Below are positions 16,276 to 24,446 of a DNA stretch of 49,574 nucleotides, piece after piece. Both the position numbers and the translations under genes were made by a program. Every line of letters begins with the position of its first letter. Positions within the stretch are counted from its first letter, which is position 1. Origin of the DNA: Bacteroides sp. SM23_62 (lineage in GTDB: Bacteria; Bacteroidota; Bacteroidia; Bacteroidales; SM23-62); NCBI GenBank assembly GCA_001303955.1, contig LJUP01000005.1, positions 1-49,574 of the forward strand. The letters are read 5' to 3'. Under the pieces are notes generated by a model. The model was not told the DNA's origin and searched no databases. It saw nothing but the letters and a program-made list of their open reading frames with translations.

Positions 16276-17019
16276 TTAAAGTTCATCAGGATTTGTTTCA
16301 AGCGCCTCCAGGTGATTGTTCCTCAGGACAGGTATGACCCGGGTCAGGTCGAAGGTATGGCAGTAACCGATCACATCATCCAGCTTGTTCTTGCGCAAGC
16401 GTGACCGCTGGGCCACCTTGTCGATATATTTCATCAGGTCCCCTCTGGCCTGACCATACAGGTCAATGGATGCCTTGGTTGAATCACAGATTGTATCAAA
16501 GGTACCGGTGGCAATCAGGTCCCGGGCCATGGCCCCTGAAAACAGGGTATCCTCAAGATTGAATTTGTTCTTCCAGCCTGCACAGAGGAAAATCACGTCT
16601 CTCTCCTGCCTCATGATCCAGTTCTTCAGCGCCGTAAAATTCAAATAAGCTCCGATCACAACATGGATGCAGTCTCTGGCCACATGTATGGCCTGGGTAC
16701 CATTGGTAGTTGAATATACGATCTGTTTCCCGGCGACTCTTTCCCTGGTGAAATTATAGGGCGAATTACCGAAATCGGCAAAATCCCGTACCAGTCCATC
16801 CCTTTCTGCGGCCACCATAAAACCTGTCTCCTTCAAGGCCCTGGCCTCTTCAAGCGTACCCACGGGAATGATCCGTTCCACACCGTTTTCAAAGGCGGTC
16901 ACGATGGCAGAGGTGGCTCGGAGGATATCAACGATCACTGCGATGGCCTCGGGATTCCTGAAATGCCGGAAAAGGGCCGGTGAGAAACATACCTCTATAT
17001 TTTTCTTTTCCTCTGTCAC
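16276..17019 (-). CDS. comB: ComB family 2-phosphosulfolactate phosphatase (orphan)
   Basis: A 247-residue protein of the ComB fold: VIVDILRATSAIVTAFENGVERIIPV, AERDGLVRDFADFGNSPYNFTRE, IVYSTTNGTQAI and IFLCAGWKNKFNLEDTLFSGAMA. The founding members hydrolyse 2-phospho-3-sulfolactate in coenzyme M synthesis. No comA, comC or other coenzyme M gene is in the window, and Bacteroidota do not make coenzyme M, so the physiological substrate here is uncertain. Translation must begin at the GTG at 17019; no in-frame ATG is available. It starts 15 bases after the gcvT stop and is probably its operon partner, with serC next downstream. Confidence 0.87.
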   Translation of the reverse strand: MTEEKKNIEVCFSPALFRHFRNPEAIAVIVDILRATSAIVTAFENGVERIIPVGTLEEARALKETGFMVAAERDGLVRDFADFGNSPYNFTRERVAGKQIVYSTTNGTQAIHVARDCIHVVIGAYLNFTALKNWIMRQERDVIFLCAGWKNKFNLEDTLFSGAMARDLIATGTFDTICDSTKASIDLYGQARGDLMKYIDKVAQRSRLRKNKLDDVIGYCHTFDLTRVIPVLRNNHLEALETNPDEL

Positions 17020-17034
17020 AATGAGGTGAAAAAG

Positions 17035-18126
17035 TTATTCCTTTTGGTAAATAGGCAGTTGGACCACCACTGCCCTGGGCCGCTTGTTCCGGATCCGGAT
17101 AAGGATCTCCTGTCCGGGTACAGCATAGTCAGCAGCCACATATCCCATCCCGATGCCAATGTTCATCGACGGGGACATGGTCCCTGAAGTGACTTCACCA
17201 ATCCTGCTGCCTTCCCCATCCAGGATCTCATAGTGTTGCCTGGGAATCCCCCGTTCCACCATGGTAAATCCCACCAGTTTTCGTTTAACTCCCTCTGATT
17301 TTTGTTGCTGAAGTCTTTCCCTGTCGATAAAATCATTGTTTTCCGTAAACTTGGTGATCCATCCGAGTCCAGCTTCAATCGGCGAAGTGGTCTCATCAAT
17401 ATCATTCCCGTAAAGGCAAAATCCCATTTCGAGCCGAAGTGTATCCCTGGCGGCAAGACCTACTGGTTTGATGCCGAATTCACGGCCTGCCTCCATCACT
17501 GCATTCCATATTTTTACAGCCTCTTCCGCCTGGAAATACAGCTCGAATCCTCCGGCCCCGGTATATCCGGTGGCCGATATGATCACATCCTCGACACCGG
17601 CAAAAGAGTCAATAAGGAATGTATAATATGCGATCCCTCCCAGGTCAAGGTTTGTCAGTTTCTGTAAGGTCTCCGTGGCTTTGGGTCCCTGTACTGCCAG
17701 CTGGGCTGTCTGATCCGAAGCATTCTCCAGTTCCGCACCAACTGTATTCTGCTCGTTCAGCCAGTCCCAGTCTTTCTCTATATTGGCTGCATTTACCACC
17801 ATCAGGAAATGCTCATCCGCAACCTGGTATACAAGCAGATCGTCGACAATCCCTCCCCGGCCGTTTGGAAAACAGGTATACTGTATCCTGCCGACATATA
17901 GTTTGTGAACGTCATTGGTGGTCACCCGCTGGATGAACCGGGCCGCCTGCGGCCCCCTCACCCAGATCTCACCCATATGGGATACATCGAATACTCCTAC
18001 AGCGTTCCTGACAGTTACATGTTCATCCTTCACACCGGTGTATTCCACGGGCATATTATACCCTGCAAAAGGCACGATCCGGGCTCCCAGTTCCCTGTGT
18101 ACACCGGTCAAAGCAGTATCCTTCAT
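17035..18126 (-). CDS. gcvT: Aminomethyltransferase (glycine cleavage T protein)
   Basis: A 363-residue tetrahydrofolate-dependent enzyme that releases ammonia from the aminomethyl-lipoyl H protein and makes 5,10-methylene-THF. The start ([30 protein letters not shown]), [34 protein letters not shown], the folate-site stretch [14 protein letters not shown], and [22 protein letters not shown] are characteristic, as is the C-terminal barrel with [22 protein letters not shown]. Full length. The H and P proteins are not in the window. It links serine/glycine metabolism to the serC-serA genes downstream. A -7 box lies 35 bases upstream. Confidence 0.96.
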   Translation of the reverse strand: MKDTALTGVHRELGARIVPFAGYNMPVEYTGVKDEHVTVRNAVGVFDVSHMGEIWVRGPQAARFIQRVTTNDVHKLYVGRIQYTCFPNGRGGIVDDLLVYQVADEHFLMVVNAANIEKDWDWLNEQNTVGAELENASDQTAQLAVQGPKATETLQKLTNLDLGGIAYYTFLIDSFAGVEDVIISATGYTGAGGFELYFQAEEAVKIWNAVMEAGREFGIKPVGLAARDTLRLEMGFCLYGNDIDETTSPIEAGLGWITKFTENNDFIDRERLQQQKSEGVKRKLVGFTMVERGIPRQHYEILDGEGSRIGEVTSGTMSPSMNIGIGMGYVAADYAVPGQEILIRIRNKRPRAVVVQLPIYQKE

Positions 18127-18160
18127 ATTGGATTTTTAATAAGGTCTCGCTGAAGATGGA

Positions 18161-18168
18161 CAAAAGTA
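18161..18168 (-). promoter_or_regulatory. gcvT promoter -7 box
   Basis: TACTTTTG on the minus strand matches TAnnTTTG and would start a transcript about 28 bases before the gcvT ATG. It lies immediately after the terminator of the upstream oxidoreductase gene. No good -33 TTG is present. Confidence 0.45.
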
Positions 18169-18169
18169 A

Positions 18170-18201
18170 TAAAAATTAGGAAGGGGACCGTTATTCCTAA
18201 T
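18170..18201 (-). terminator. Terminator of the Gfo/Idh/MocA gene
   Basis: On the minus strand ATTAGGAA - TAACGGTCCCC - TTCCTAAT is a perfect 8-bp stem with an 11-nt loop followed by TTTTATTA. The stem begins within the stop codon region of the oxidoreductase gene (TAG at 18197-18199), separating it from gcvT. Confidence 0.7.
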
Positions 18202-19225
18202 GTGTTGATTTCTGTGAGTTTTCTTCGGAGGATTGGTCGGCCTCAAAAATGACCTTGTGTGCATGCAAGGCATCGGTCAAACTGGTCAGTGGCATCTCCC
18301 GGCCATTCGCAAGTGCCTCAAAGAAGGTTTCGAACTGGGTTTGATATGGATGGTCTGACACATCCCCGGAATCAAGCATATTCATCGAGAGTTTGCTCCA
18401 TTTACCTTTATCAAGGCCTCCCAGCTGTGTTGAATAAAACTTATTGTCAAGCAAACTGCCCTCACTGCCGATCAGATGAATATGGAAATAATAAGGCTGG
18501 AAACAGTCTATGACAGACGCGACTTTTCCGATCCTTCCGTCAGCGAACTTCATGATGGTCACACTGCTGGTAGGATATTCATAGGTGGCGAAATCCCTGT
18601 TCACCGATGAAGTTGAGTAACTGCTCACCTTCTCCACATCATTGCCCATGAATAATAGCAACGCATCAAGTGCGTGGCAGCCTGCCGATAAGAGGCTGCT
18701 GCCGCCAGCATTTTTTTTCGTATTCCACCTGTACTGGCCATACCAGGGTCCTATCCCATGGTAATAATCAACCTCCGCGTAATGAATCCGACCCAGCAGG
18801 CCCTTGTCGATCATCGACTTTATGGTGGTCACCTGATTTGAAAAACGGCATTCAAAGCAGACACAGGTTTTCACTCCGGCTTCCTCTACGGCGGTTTGAA
18901 CGGCCAGGCAGTCATCCCAACTCAGCGCCAGCGGTTTCTCGATGATCAATTGTTTTCCCGCTTTTGCTGCTGCAATGGCCTGGCTGGCATGTTCATAGGG
19001 ATAACTGCAAATGGATACCACATGAATATCCGGGTTGGCCAGCATCGTACCAAGATCGGTGTAACAGGTGATTGGGCTTCCGTACTTGTTGCTGATCCGG
19101 GTGGAATCAAGTTTCCGGGAAGACCATAGGGCGGTGACCTGTGCACAGGAAGTTGCATTGATTGCTTCGATATGTGCTTCTGATGCCCAGCCGTAGCCAA
19201 TGATACCAACGTTGTATTTCTCCAT
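18197..19225 (-). CDS. Gfo/Idh/MocA family NAD(P)-dependent oxidoreductase
   Basis: A 342-residue protein with an N-terminal Rossmann domain (YNVGIIGYGWASEAHIEAINA, AQVTALWSSRKLDS), the family signature IIEKPLALSWDDCLAVQ near residue 95, and a C-terminal alpha/beta domain with GRIHYAEVDYYHGIGPW, NAGGSSLLSAGCHALDALLLFMG and TIMKFADGRIGKVASVID. These enzymes oxidise or dehydrate sugars, cyclitols or sugar-nucleotide derivatives; the substrate cannot be read from the sequence. The track begins at 19273, but ATG 19225 places the Rossmann strand right after the start (MEKYNVG) and is chosen. No sugar catabolic genes adjoin it. Confidence 0.88.
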   Translation of the reverse strand: MEKYNVGIIGYGWASEAHIEAINATSCAQVTALWSSRKLDSTRISNKYGSPITCYTDLGTMLANPDIHVVSICSYPYEHASQAIAAAKAGKQLIIEKPLALSWDDCLAVQTAVEEAGVKTCVCFECRFSNQVTTIKSMIDKGLLGRIHYAEVDYYHGIGPWYGQYRWNTKKNAGGSSLLSAGCHALDALLLFMGNDVEKVSSYSTSSVNRDFATYEYPTSSVTIMKFADGRIGKVASVIDCFQPYYFHIHLIGSEGSLLDNKFYSTQLGGLDKGKWSKLSMNMLDSGDVSDHPYQTQFETFFEALANGREMPLTSLTDALHAHKVIFEADQSSEENSQKSTH

Positions 19226-19305
19226 GAGACCAGGTATTTTCTGAGAATTAGTAATGCTAGCACAAATATGCAAAAAATACAGATAAATAGAATGCCGTAT
19301 TTCGC

Positions 19306-19330
19306 TAGGTAAATATTGAGAAATTACCTA
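19306..19330. promoter_or_regulatory. Dyad TAGGTAA-N11-TTACCTA in divergent promoter region
   Basis: A perfect 7-bp inverted repeat with an 11-base spacer lies between the divergent oxidoreductase (minus, start 19225) and the M1 peptidase (plus, start 19373). Its centre is 55 bases before the peptidase ATG. No convincing TAnnTTTG box is seen on either strand here. It could be an operator; a hairpin is also possible. Confidence 0.35.
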
Positions 19331-19372
19331 AATTAATAAGGTATATATTCCTGTTGAGAATGCTTATTTCCT

Positions 19373-21277
19373 ATGAAAAGACTAATCATACTCCTCGCAA
19401 TCAGTTGTCCAATTTCATTGACTGCTCAGGGTTCCGAACTCTGCGAAACGGTTAATTTTCAAAATGCCGTAAAGAATGGTACGCGCAGCCGGGATGGTAA
19501 ACCCGGACCCAAGTACCGGCAAAACCGTGCAGATTATAACATAACTGTTCGTCTGGACACAGCATCAAAAAGGATCCATGGCAAGGAATCCATTACCTAT
19601 CACAACCAGTGTGCTGATCCCCTTACCAATATTGTACTTCGACTCTATCAGGACAGGTATAAAAAGGGAGCGGTCAGGGACACTGAGGTCCGTCCCGGAA
19701 ACATCCATGAAGGCATGCATCTTGATACCATTATCATAGATGAAACCGGCATTTCTCTTGAGGGATACAGGATAATGACCAATGGGACAAACCTTTCCAT
19801 TCCTTTGAAACACCCGTTACCACCCAACAGGACACTTGACGTTTATTGTGAATGGAGTTATGAAATACCCATGGAACCCGAGTTTAGAAGAACCGGTTAT
19901 TACAGGGATAAAGCCTGGTTTATTGGATATTTCTATCCCCAGATAGCTGTATACGATGATATGGAGTACGCTCCGTCCATGAAGGGATGGGACTATCTGC
20001 TATTCCACACGGGCCTGCAGGAATTCTACAATGATTTCAATAATTATGAAGTATGCATAGAAGTGCCTGAAGGATTTTATGTATGGGCTACCGGTAATTT
20101 AACAAATGAGAAGCAGGTGTATACGAGTTCCATACTGGAAAGGCTGGAAAAAGCCAGGACCACTGATGAAACGGTAAAGATTATATCCAAAGATGATCTG
20201 CCTAAAGATCTACTGGCAGGCAATAAATGGAAATTCAAGGCGAACGGAGTACCTGATTTTGCATTCGGAACTGCGAACCATTACTTGTGGGACGGGTCCA
20301 GTGTGATGGTGGACAATCGAAGGGTATTCGTTGATGTAGCTTATCATCCGGATGCTGAGTTTTATCCTCGAGTAATTGATATTGCCAGGAAAACCGTCAA
20401 ATATACATCAGAAGAATTTCCGGGTATTCCATATCCATATCCCAGTTCCACCACATTTAACGGCATGTGGGGAGGAGGCATGGAGTTCCCGATGATAGCA
20501 AATAATTGTGATGAAGGGGATACCATTTTTATGATCCTGATGACCTTTCATGAAATATGCCATAACTATCATCCCTTTATGACAGGCATCAACGAGAAGA
20601 GGTATCATTTCATGGATGAAGGACTTACACAGCTTGCCACCATTCATTTCCTCTGGGATCAGTATAAACTGGATTTTTACGCCAATTCCAAGGGATCCGA
20701 AAGAGCCAATGGAATATTCAAGGTATATAACCATTTCTGCATTTCCACCCAGGATAACTGTTCATTGTATAATGCTTATGCACAAAATGATGATAACAAT
20801 GTTTATTACCAATATGTGGTAAAACCGGTCGTTCCATTAATGCTCTTTGCTGAGATGGTAGGTGAAGAAAAATTCCTGTATGCCTATCAGGAATTTGTTC
20901 GGAGGTGGGAGGGAAAACATCCTACTCCTTTCGATCTGTTCTATACCATGAATGATGTTTTGGGTGAAAACTTCAACTGGTTCTGGAATGCATGGTATAT
21001 GGATTTTGGCTATCCTGACATGGGAATCGAACTCGAGGGGAACCATATCATAGTCAAGCGGATCGGTGCCAGGGCGCTACCCCTGCCGGTAAGCCTGACC
21101 ATTGAATATAATGATGGTACCTCAAGTACGATCTCTGAACCAATGGACATTTGGAAAAATGGGGCCAGGCGAATAACCATTGAGATTGAAAATCCGGACG
21201 GCTTAAAGTCTGTCAGTTTGGACGTAATAAATGTTCCGGATATTGATCACAGCAACAATTATATTGGAATTAATTAA
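19373..21277 (+). CDS. M1 family zinc metallopeptidase, secreted
   Basis: A 634-residue protein with a signal peptide (KRLIILLAISCPISLTAQ). The N-terminal beta saddle (YNITVRLDTASKRIHGKESITYHNQ) is followed by the catalytic domain with FNGMWGGGMEFPMIANN in place of the usual GxMEN, and the zinc site HEICHNYHPFMTGINEKRYHFMDEGL. The last of these is HExxH-x18-E with His393, His397 and Glu416; the downstream Tyr region follows. It lacks the long C-terminal helical domain of aminopeptidase N, as in many Bacteroidota M1-like proteins. Predicted periplasmic or exported peptidase. The remnant gene and the E2-like gene follow on the same strand. Confidence 0.9.
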   Translation: MKRLIILLAISCPISLTAQGSELCETVNFQNAVKNGTRSRDGKPGPKYRQNRADYNITVRLDTASKRIHGKESITYHNQCADPLTNIVLRLYQDRYKKGAVRDTEVRPGNIHEGMHLDTIIIDETGISLEGYRIMTNGTNLSIPLKHPLPPNRTLDVYCEWSYEIPMEPEFRRTGYYRDKAWFIGYFYPQIAVYDDMEYAPSMKGWDYLLFHTGLQEFYNDFNNYEVCIEVPEGFYVWATGNLTNEKQVYTSSILERLEKARTTDETVKIISKDDLPKDLLAGNKWKFKANGVPDFAFGTANHYLWDGSSVMVDNRRVFVDVAYHPDAEFYPRVIDIARKTVKYTSEEFPGIPYPYPSSTTFNGMWGGGMEFPMIANNCDEGDTIFMILMTFHEICHNYHPFMTGINEKRYHFMDEGLTQLATIHFLWDQYKLDFYANSKGSERANGIFKVYNHFCISTQDNCSLYNAYAQNDDNNVYYQYVVKPVVPLMLFAEMVGEEKFLYAYQEFVRRWEGKHPTPFDLFYTMNDVLGENFNWFWNAWYMDFGYPDMGIELEGNHIIVKRIGARALPLPVSLTIEYNDGTSSTISEPMDIWKNGARRITIEIENPDGLKSVSLDVINVPDIDHSNNYIGIN

Positions 21278-21318
21278 CGGTTGCCTGATTTAATAATGCA
21301 TATAAACATGTTGTAGCC

Positions 21319-21555
21319 ATGGGTACTAAAATAATCTCATTTTGTTTACTGTCAATTTTGCCGGCCACTTTTTGCAGTGGCCAGGACAACTGGGACACCC
21401 TTCTGATGGATGGATTTGATAAGGGCTCATTGGCAAATTGGGTCGTAGGTCCTGAATGGGCAATCAATCAAACCGGTGATAATTATTATCTGACAGGAAA
21501 AAATCATAGTTGGGCAAATTGTAACCAGGGAAATCTCTGGATTGACTATAATTAG
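21319..21555 (+). pseudogene. Truncated secreted-protein remnant (N-terminal fragment of a beta-sandwich protein)
   Basis: A 78-codon frame with a good signal peptide (MGTKIISFCLLSILPATFCSGQ) followed by DNWDTLLMDGFDKGSLANWVVGPEWAINQTGDNYYLTGKNHSWANCNQGNLWIDYN and a stop. The mature part reads like the first strands of a LamG/DUF1080-type jelly-roll domain (a DDF..GSL..W opening, a GHSWA turn and a W.DY strand). Such domains run about 150-200 residues, and this one stops where the next strands should begin. The E2-like gene starts 9 bases later, so the rest has been lost rather than frameshifted in place. It might still be expressed as a tiny secreted peptide. Confidence 0.55.
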
Positions 21556-21563
21556 GATAATAA

Positions 21564-22340
21564 ATGAATTCAGGATACAGATCAATACCACTTACTTTTA
21601 ACCGGAGGGCTGTAATGGCATCGGCATCGGTAACCAGGGAGAAAAACACGATACATGGTTTTACAGAAATAGATATCACCGAACCACGTCGTTTGATCAA
21701 AGAACATTTTGAAAAAGAGGGCGAAAAATTATCATTTACGGCTTATATTGTTACCTGTCTGGCACAGGTAATAAAAAAACACCCTCAATTGAATTCATTC
21801 ATCAGGGGGAAAAGACTTGTTATGCTTGATGATGTTACCGTCAGTGTATTGATAGAAAGAGAAGTTGCTGGAGAAAAGGTCCCTGAACCAATAGGCATAA
21901 AACAGGCACAGATAAAAACATTTCGTCAGATACACAATGAAATAAGGGAAGCCAAAAAGCAGCAAAGCGATAAAATTGGCAGTTTGTCCGATCAAACCTG
22001 GATCCGTCACATTCCCAGCTTTCTGTTAAAAACATTCATTCGAATGGCTGATAAAAACATAAAGATGGCGAAACGCTATGGGAAGGTGGCTGTCACGGCT
22101 GTCGGAATGTTCAGTGAAGAAGCCGTATGGTTTATCCCTCATGGAAGTGCAACCGTTCTGATCACGGTGGGAAGCATAAGCAACAAAATCATTGAATTGG
22201 ATGGAAATCTCCTTTCCAGGGAACATCTTTGCATAACCGCCTCTTTTGACCATGACATTGTGGATGGCGCACCGGCATCAAGATTCATGAATCAGTTCAC
22301 AGCAACCATTAAAAGCGGTAAATTGTTGCAAACGGAATGA
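21564..22340 (+). CDS. Stand-alone 2-oxoacid dehydrogenase E2-type acyltransferase catalytic domain
   Basis: A 258-residue protein that corresponds to only the catalytic domain of dihydrolipoamide acyltransferases (chloramphenicol acetyltransferase fold). Features: FTEIDITEPRRLIKE, KLSFTAYIVTCLAQVIKKHPQLNSF, VTVSVLIERE, an AVTAVGMF segment, and the active-site motif SFDHDIVDGAPASRF matching DHxxxDG (His230, Asp234). There is no lipoyl domain or E1/E3-binding domain, and no E1/E3 genes are nearby. The middle insertion (EIREAKKQQSDKIGSLSDQTWIRHIPSFLLKTFIRMADKNIKMAKRYGK) is longer and more basic than in E2s. Probably a CoA-dependent acyltransferase on an unknown substrate. It converges with the PorE-like gene 16 bases away. 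Confidence 0.82.
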   Translation: MNSGYRSIPLTFNRRAVMASASVTREKNTIHGFTEIDITEPRRLIKEHFEKEGEKLSFTAYIVTCLAQVIKKHPQLNSFIRGKRLVMLDDVTVSVLIEREVAGEKVPEPIGIKQAQIKTFRQIHNEIREAKKQQSDKIGSLSDQTWIRHIPSFLLKTFIRMADKNIKMAKRYGKVAVTAVGMFSEEAVWFIPHGSATVLITVGSISNKIIELDGNLLSREHLCITASFDHDIVDGAPASRFMNQFTATIKSGKLLQTE

Positions 22341-22356
22341 TCTGAATGATCCCTGA

Positions 22357-24426
22357 TTATTTACTCAGGATCTTGAATTCAACGCGGCGGTTCTGTGCCC
22401 GTCCCTCTGCGGTGTTATTGGGTGCAATCGGCTGTGAGAATGCATAACCCCTGGCATCCAGCCTGTCTACCGTAATCCCTCGCTCCACCAGGTAATCAAC
22501 AACAGCCTGGGCCCTTGCCTGTGACAGGCGTGTATTGAGCCGCAGGGAACCTGTATTGTCAGTATGGCCTGATATTTCCATCCTGACAGATGGGTTGCCG
22601 TTCATGAATTGCAGTACCTGCTCAAGCTGGGGAAATGATTCAGGTTTCAGGGTAGCCTTATTGAGTTCGAAGAAAATATTTTTCAGGATTACGGTAGCCC
22701 CCACTTCGATCGGGTCCAATCCGATATTATGAGCAATTACCTCATCTGGATCTTCCACTGAAAGGTCCAGTATATCCAGGAAAAACAGGTAATCCCTGGC
22801 CACGACCTCCACCCCGTATGCCTTGCCTTCCGGAAGGCTTGCATCATAATAGCCGCTGTCATTTGACAGGGTAGTAGCAATGACCTTGCTGACATCCACA
22901 TCGATGAAATCAAGTTTTGCCTGAACCCCTTCATTGGTCTTGACATTATATACTTTCCCCGACAGCAGGTATGCCCCTACAGTCAGTGGTGCAGCCGGGA
23001 CAAAGAACCCGGTTTTGCCGTCTGTTTCCATCCCGGCAATCAGGATATCCTCGGTGCTCATCAGCATCTCCTTTTCCTCACCCAGGAATACGATCTTGTA
23101 AATATCCCGTCCGCCATGGCCCCCCATCCTGTTCGCAGAATAATAGGCAATGCGCTCATCGTTGGTGACCTTGTAGAAAACATCATCGTCGGGAGAATTT
23201 ACGGGGTAACCCAGGTTTTCAGCGGGACTCCATTCTCCCATGCCGTTCCTTTCGGACTTGAATACATCAAACCCGCCCATGGTATTATGTCCTTTCGAAG
23301 AAAAATAAAGTGTATTGCCATCGGGAGAAATAAATACCCCTTCCTCGTCATATCTGGAATTGATCTCTTTCCCGATATTCACAGGATCTTTCCATTTGCC
23401 CTGTGCATCCTGCTCAGATACCAGGATATCCTTGCCCCCATGTGTCAACTTTTCATTATCGGAGACAAAATAGAATGTTTTGCCATCGGGACTGAAACAC
23501 ATCGTGGTTTCCCGGTATTTCGACCTCAGCTTACCAGGCATGTTTTTAGGGGCGGTCCATTTCCCTTCTTTCATTTCAGATCTGAAGACCCCGCCCCCGC
23601 TTTTGTGCCCCCTGTAAATATAGAGCGTCTTGCTGTCAGGGGAAATGGCGACTGCAGCCGTATTATGGTTGATATGATTTAAGGGTTTTCCCATGTTCCT
23701 TGCCGGTTCCCACTCTGTCCCAACAGCTGAGGCGACATATATATCCTCATAATGCTTGTTATCAAGGGGGCTCCTTTTTGCCTTCTCATCATGATTCCTC
23801 CGGCTGGTAAAATATATGGCCGTATCTGCCGCAGCAAAAATGGGATTATAATCATCACCAACAGAATTGATCGGTTCACCCATGTTATTGATGATCACCC
23901 GCCCTGGTTTGGCAACCAGGGCCTTCCCGTGCTCACATTCGGTTATCAGCTTGTCTATGGTCGCGGCCTGAAGGGCTCTCTGCTTTGGATCAAGGGATTC
24001 CTTGTATTTCCGGTACTGATTTATTGCATCATCAAAATTAAGCGTCATTTGATAAGCTTTCGCACCCATTAACCTGATGTCAGGTGAAACATGCTCATCA
24101 AGCAGGAAAGCTTTTTCCAGGTATTTGATCGATTCAAACTTATCATCTGAGAACAAATAACAAATCCCTATCTTATAATTCAGCGCCGCGTTATCCGGAT
24201 TATACTGGGCAGCGAACAGATAATGTTCCCTGGCTTCACGGTATGTCCCCAATCCGGCCTTGAAAAGCTTGTCTCCCTGCCTGATGCTTTTCCAGGCTTC
24301 CTCGAATCCAAGTTCCTGCTCCGTCTTAAAATCGGCCTTTTTTAGTTTCAGATTTTGCTGGGCCATCAAAGTTACCGGTACCAGGATGAGGGAAAAAACC
24401 AGCAAACAGAATCCGTGATATTTCAT
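22357..24426 (-). CDS. PorE-like outer-membrane protein: TPR, PD40 propeller, carboxypeptidase-regulatory domain, OmpA C-terminus
   Basis: About 689 residues with a signal peptide (MKYHGFCLLVFSLILVPVTLMAQ). Domain order: TPRs (residues ~30-140: SIRQGDKLFKAG, EHYLFAAQYNPDNAALNYKIGICYL); a WD40/PD40 propeller (~185-450) with repeated SPDGKTLYIYRG, SPDGKTFYFVSD and SPDGNTLYFSSKG; a carboxypeptidase-regulatory-like domain (~465-540, LSGKVYNVKTNEGVQAKLDFID); and an OmpA peptidoglycan-binding domain (~580-688) with MEISGHTDNTGSLRLNTRLSQARAQAVVDYL and GRAQNRRVEF. This is the arrangement of PorE, which anchors the T9SS to peptidoglycan, but there is no lipobox Cys here, unlike lipoprotein PorE. ATG 24426 replaces the track's TTG 24432. 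Other OmpA/PD40 proteins share parts of this layout, so PorE itself is a likely but not proven identity. Confidence 0.8.
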   Translation of the reverse strand: MKYHGFCLLVFSLILVPVTLMAQQNLKLKKADFKTEQELGFEEAWKSIRQGDKLFKAGLGTYREAREHYLFAAQYNPDNAALNYKIGICYLFSDDKFESIKYLEKAFLLDEHVSPDIRLMGAKAYQMTLNFDDAINQYRKYKESLDPKQRALQAATIDKLITECEHGKALVAKPGRVIINNMGEPINSVGDDYNPIFAAADTAIYFTSRRNHDEKAKRSPLDNKHYEDIYVASAVGTEWEPARNMGKPLNHINHNTAAVAISPDSKTLYIYRGHKSGGGVFRSEMKEGKWTAPKNMPGKLRSKYRETTMCFSPDGKTFYFVSDNEKLTHGGKDILVSEQDAQGKWKDPVNIGKEINSRYDEEGVFISPDGNTLYFSSKGHNTMGGFDVFKSERNGMGEWSPAENLGYPVNSPDDDVFYKVTNDERIAYYSANRMGGHGGRDIYKIVFLGEEKEMLMSTEDILIAGMETDGKTGFFVPAAPLTVGAYLLSGKVYNVKTNEGVQAKLDFIDVDVSKVIATTLSNDSGYYDASLPEGKAYGVEVVARDYLFFLDILDLSVEDPDEVIAHNIGLDPIEVGATVILKNIFFELNKATLKPESFPQLEQVLQFMNGNPSVRMEISGHTDNTGSLRLNTRLSQARAQAVVDYLVERGITVDRLDARGYAFSQPIAPNNTAEGRAQNRRVEFKILSK

Positions 24427-24446
24427 GCTCAAGGAATATTAATAAT

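Noticed and set aside
16276-17019. ComB as evidence of coenzyme M biosynthesis
   Set aside because: No other pathway gene is present and the phylum does not make coenzyme M; listed as orphan instead.
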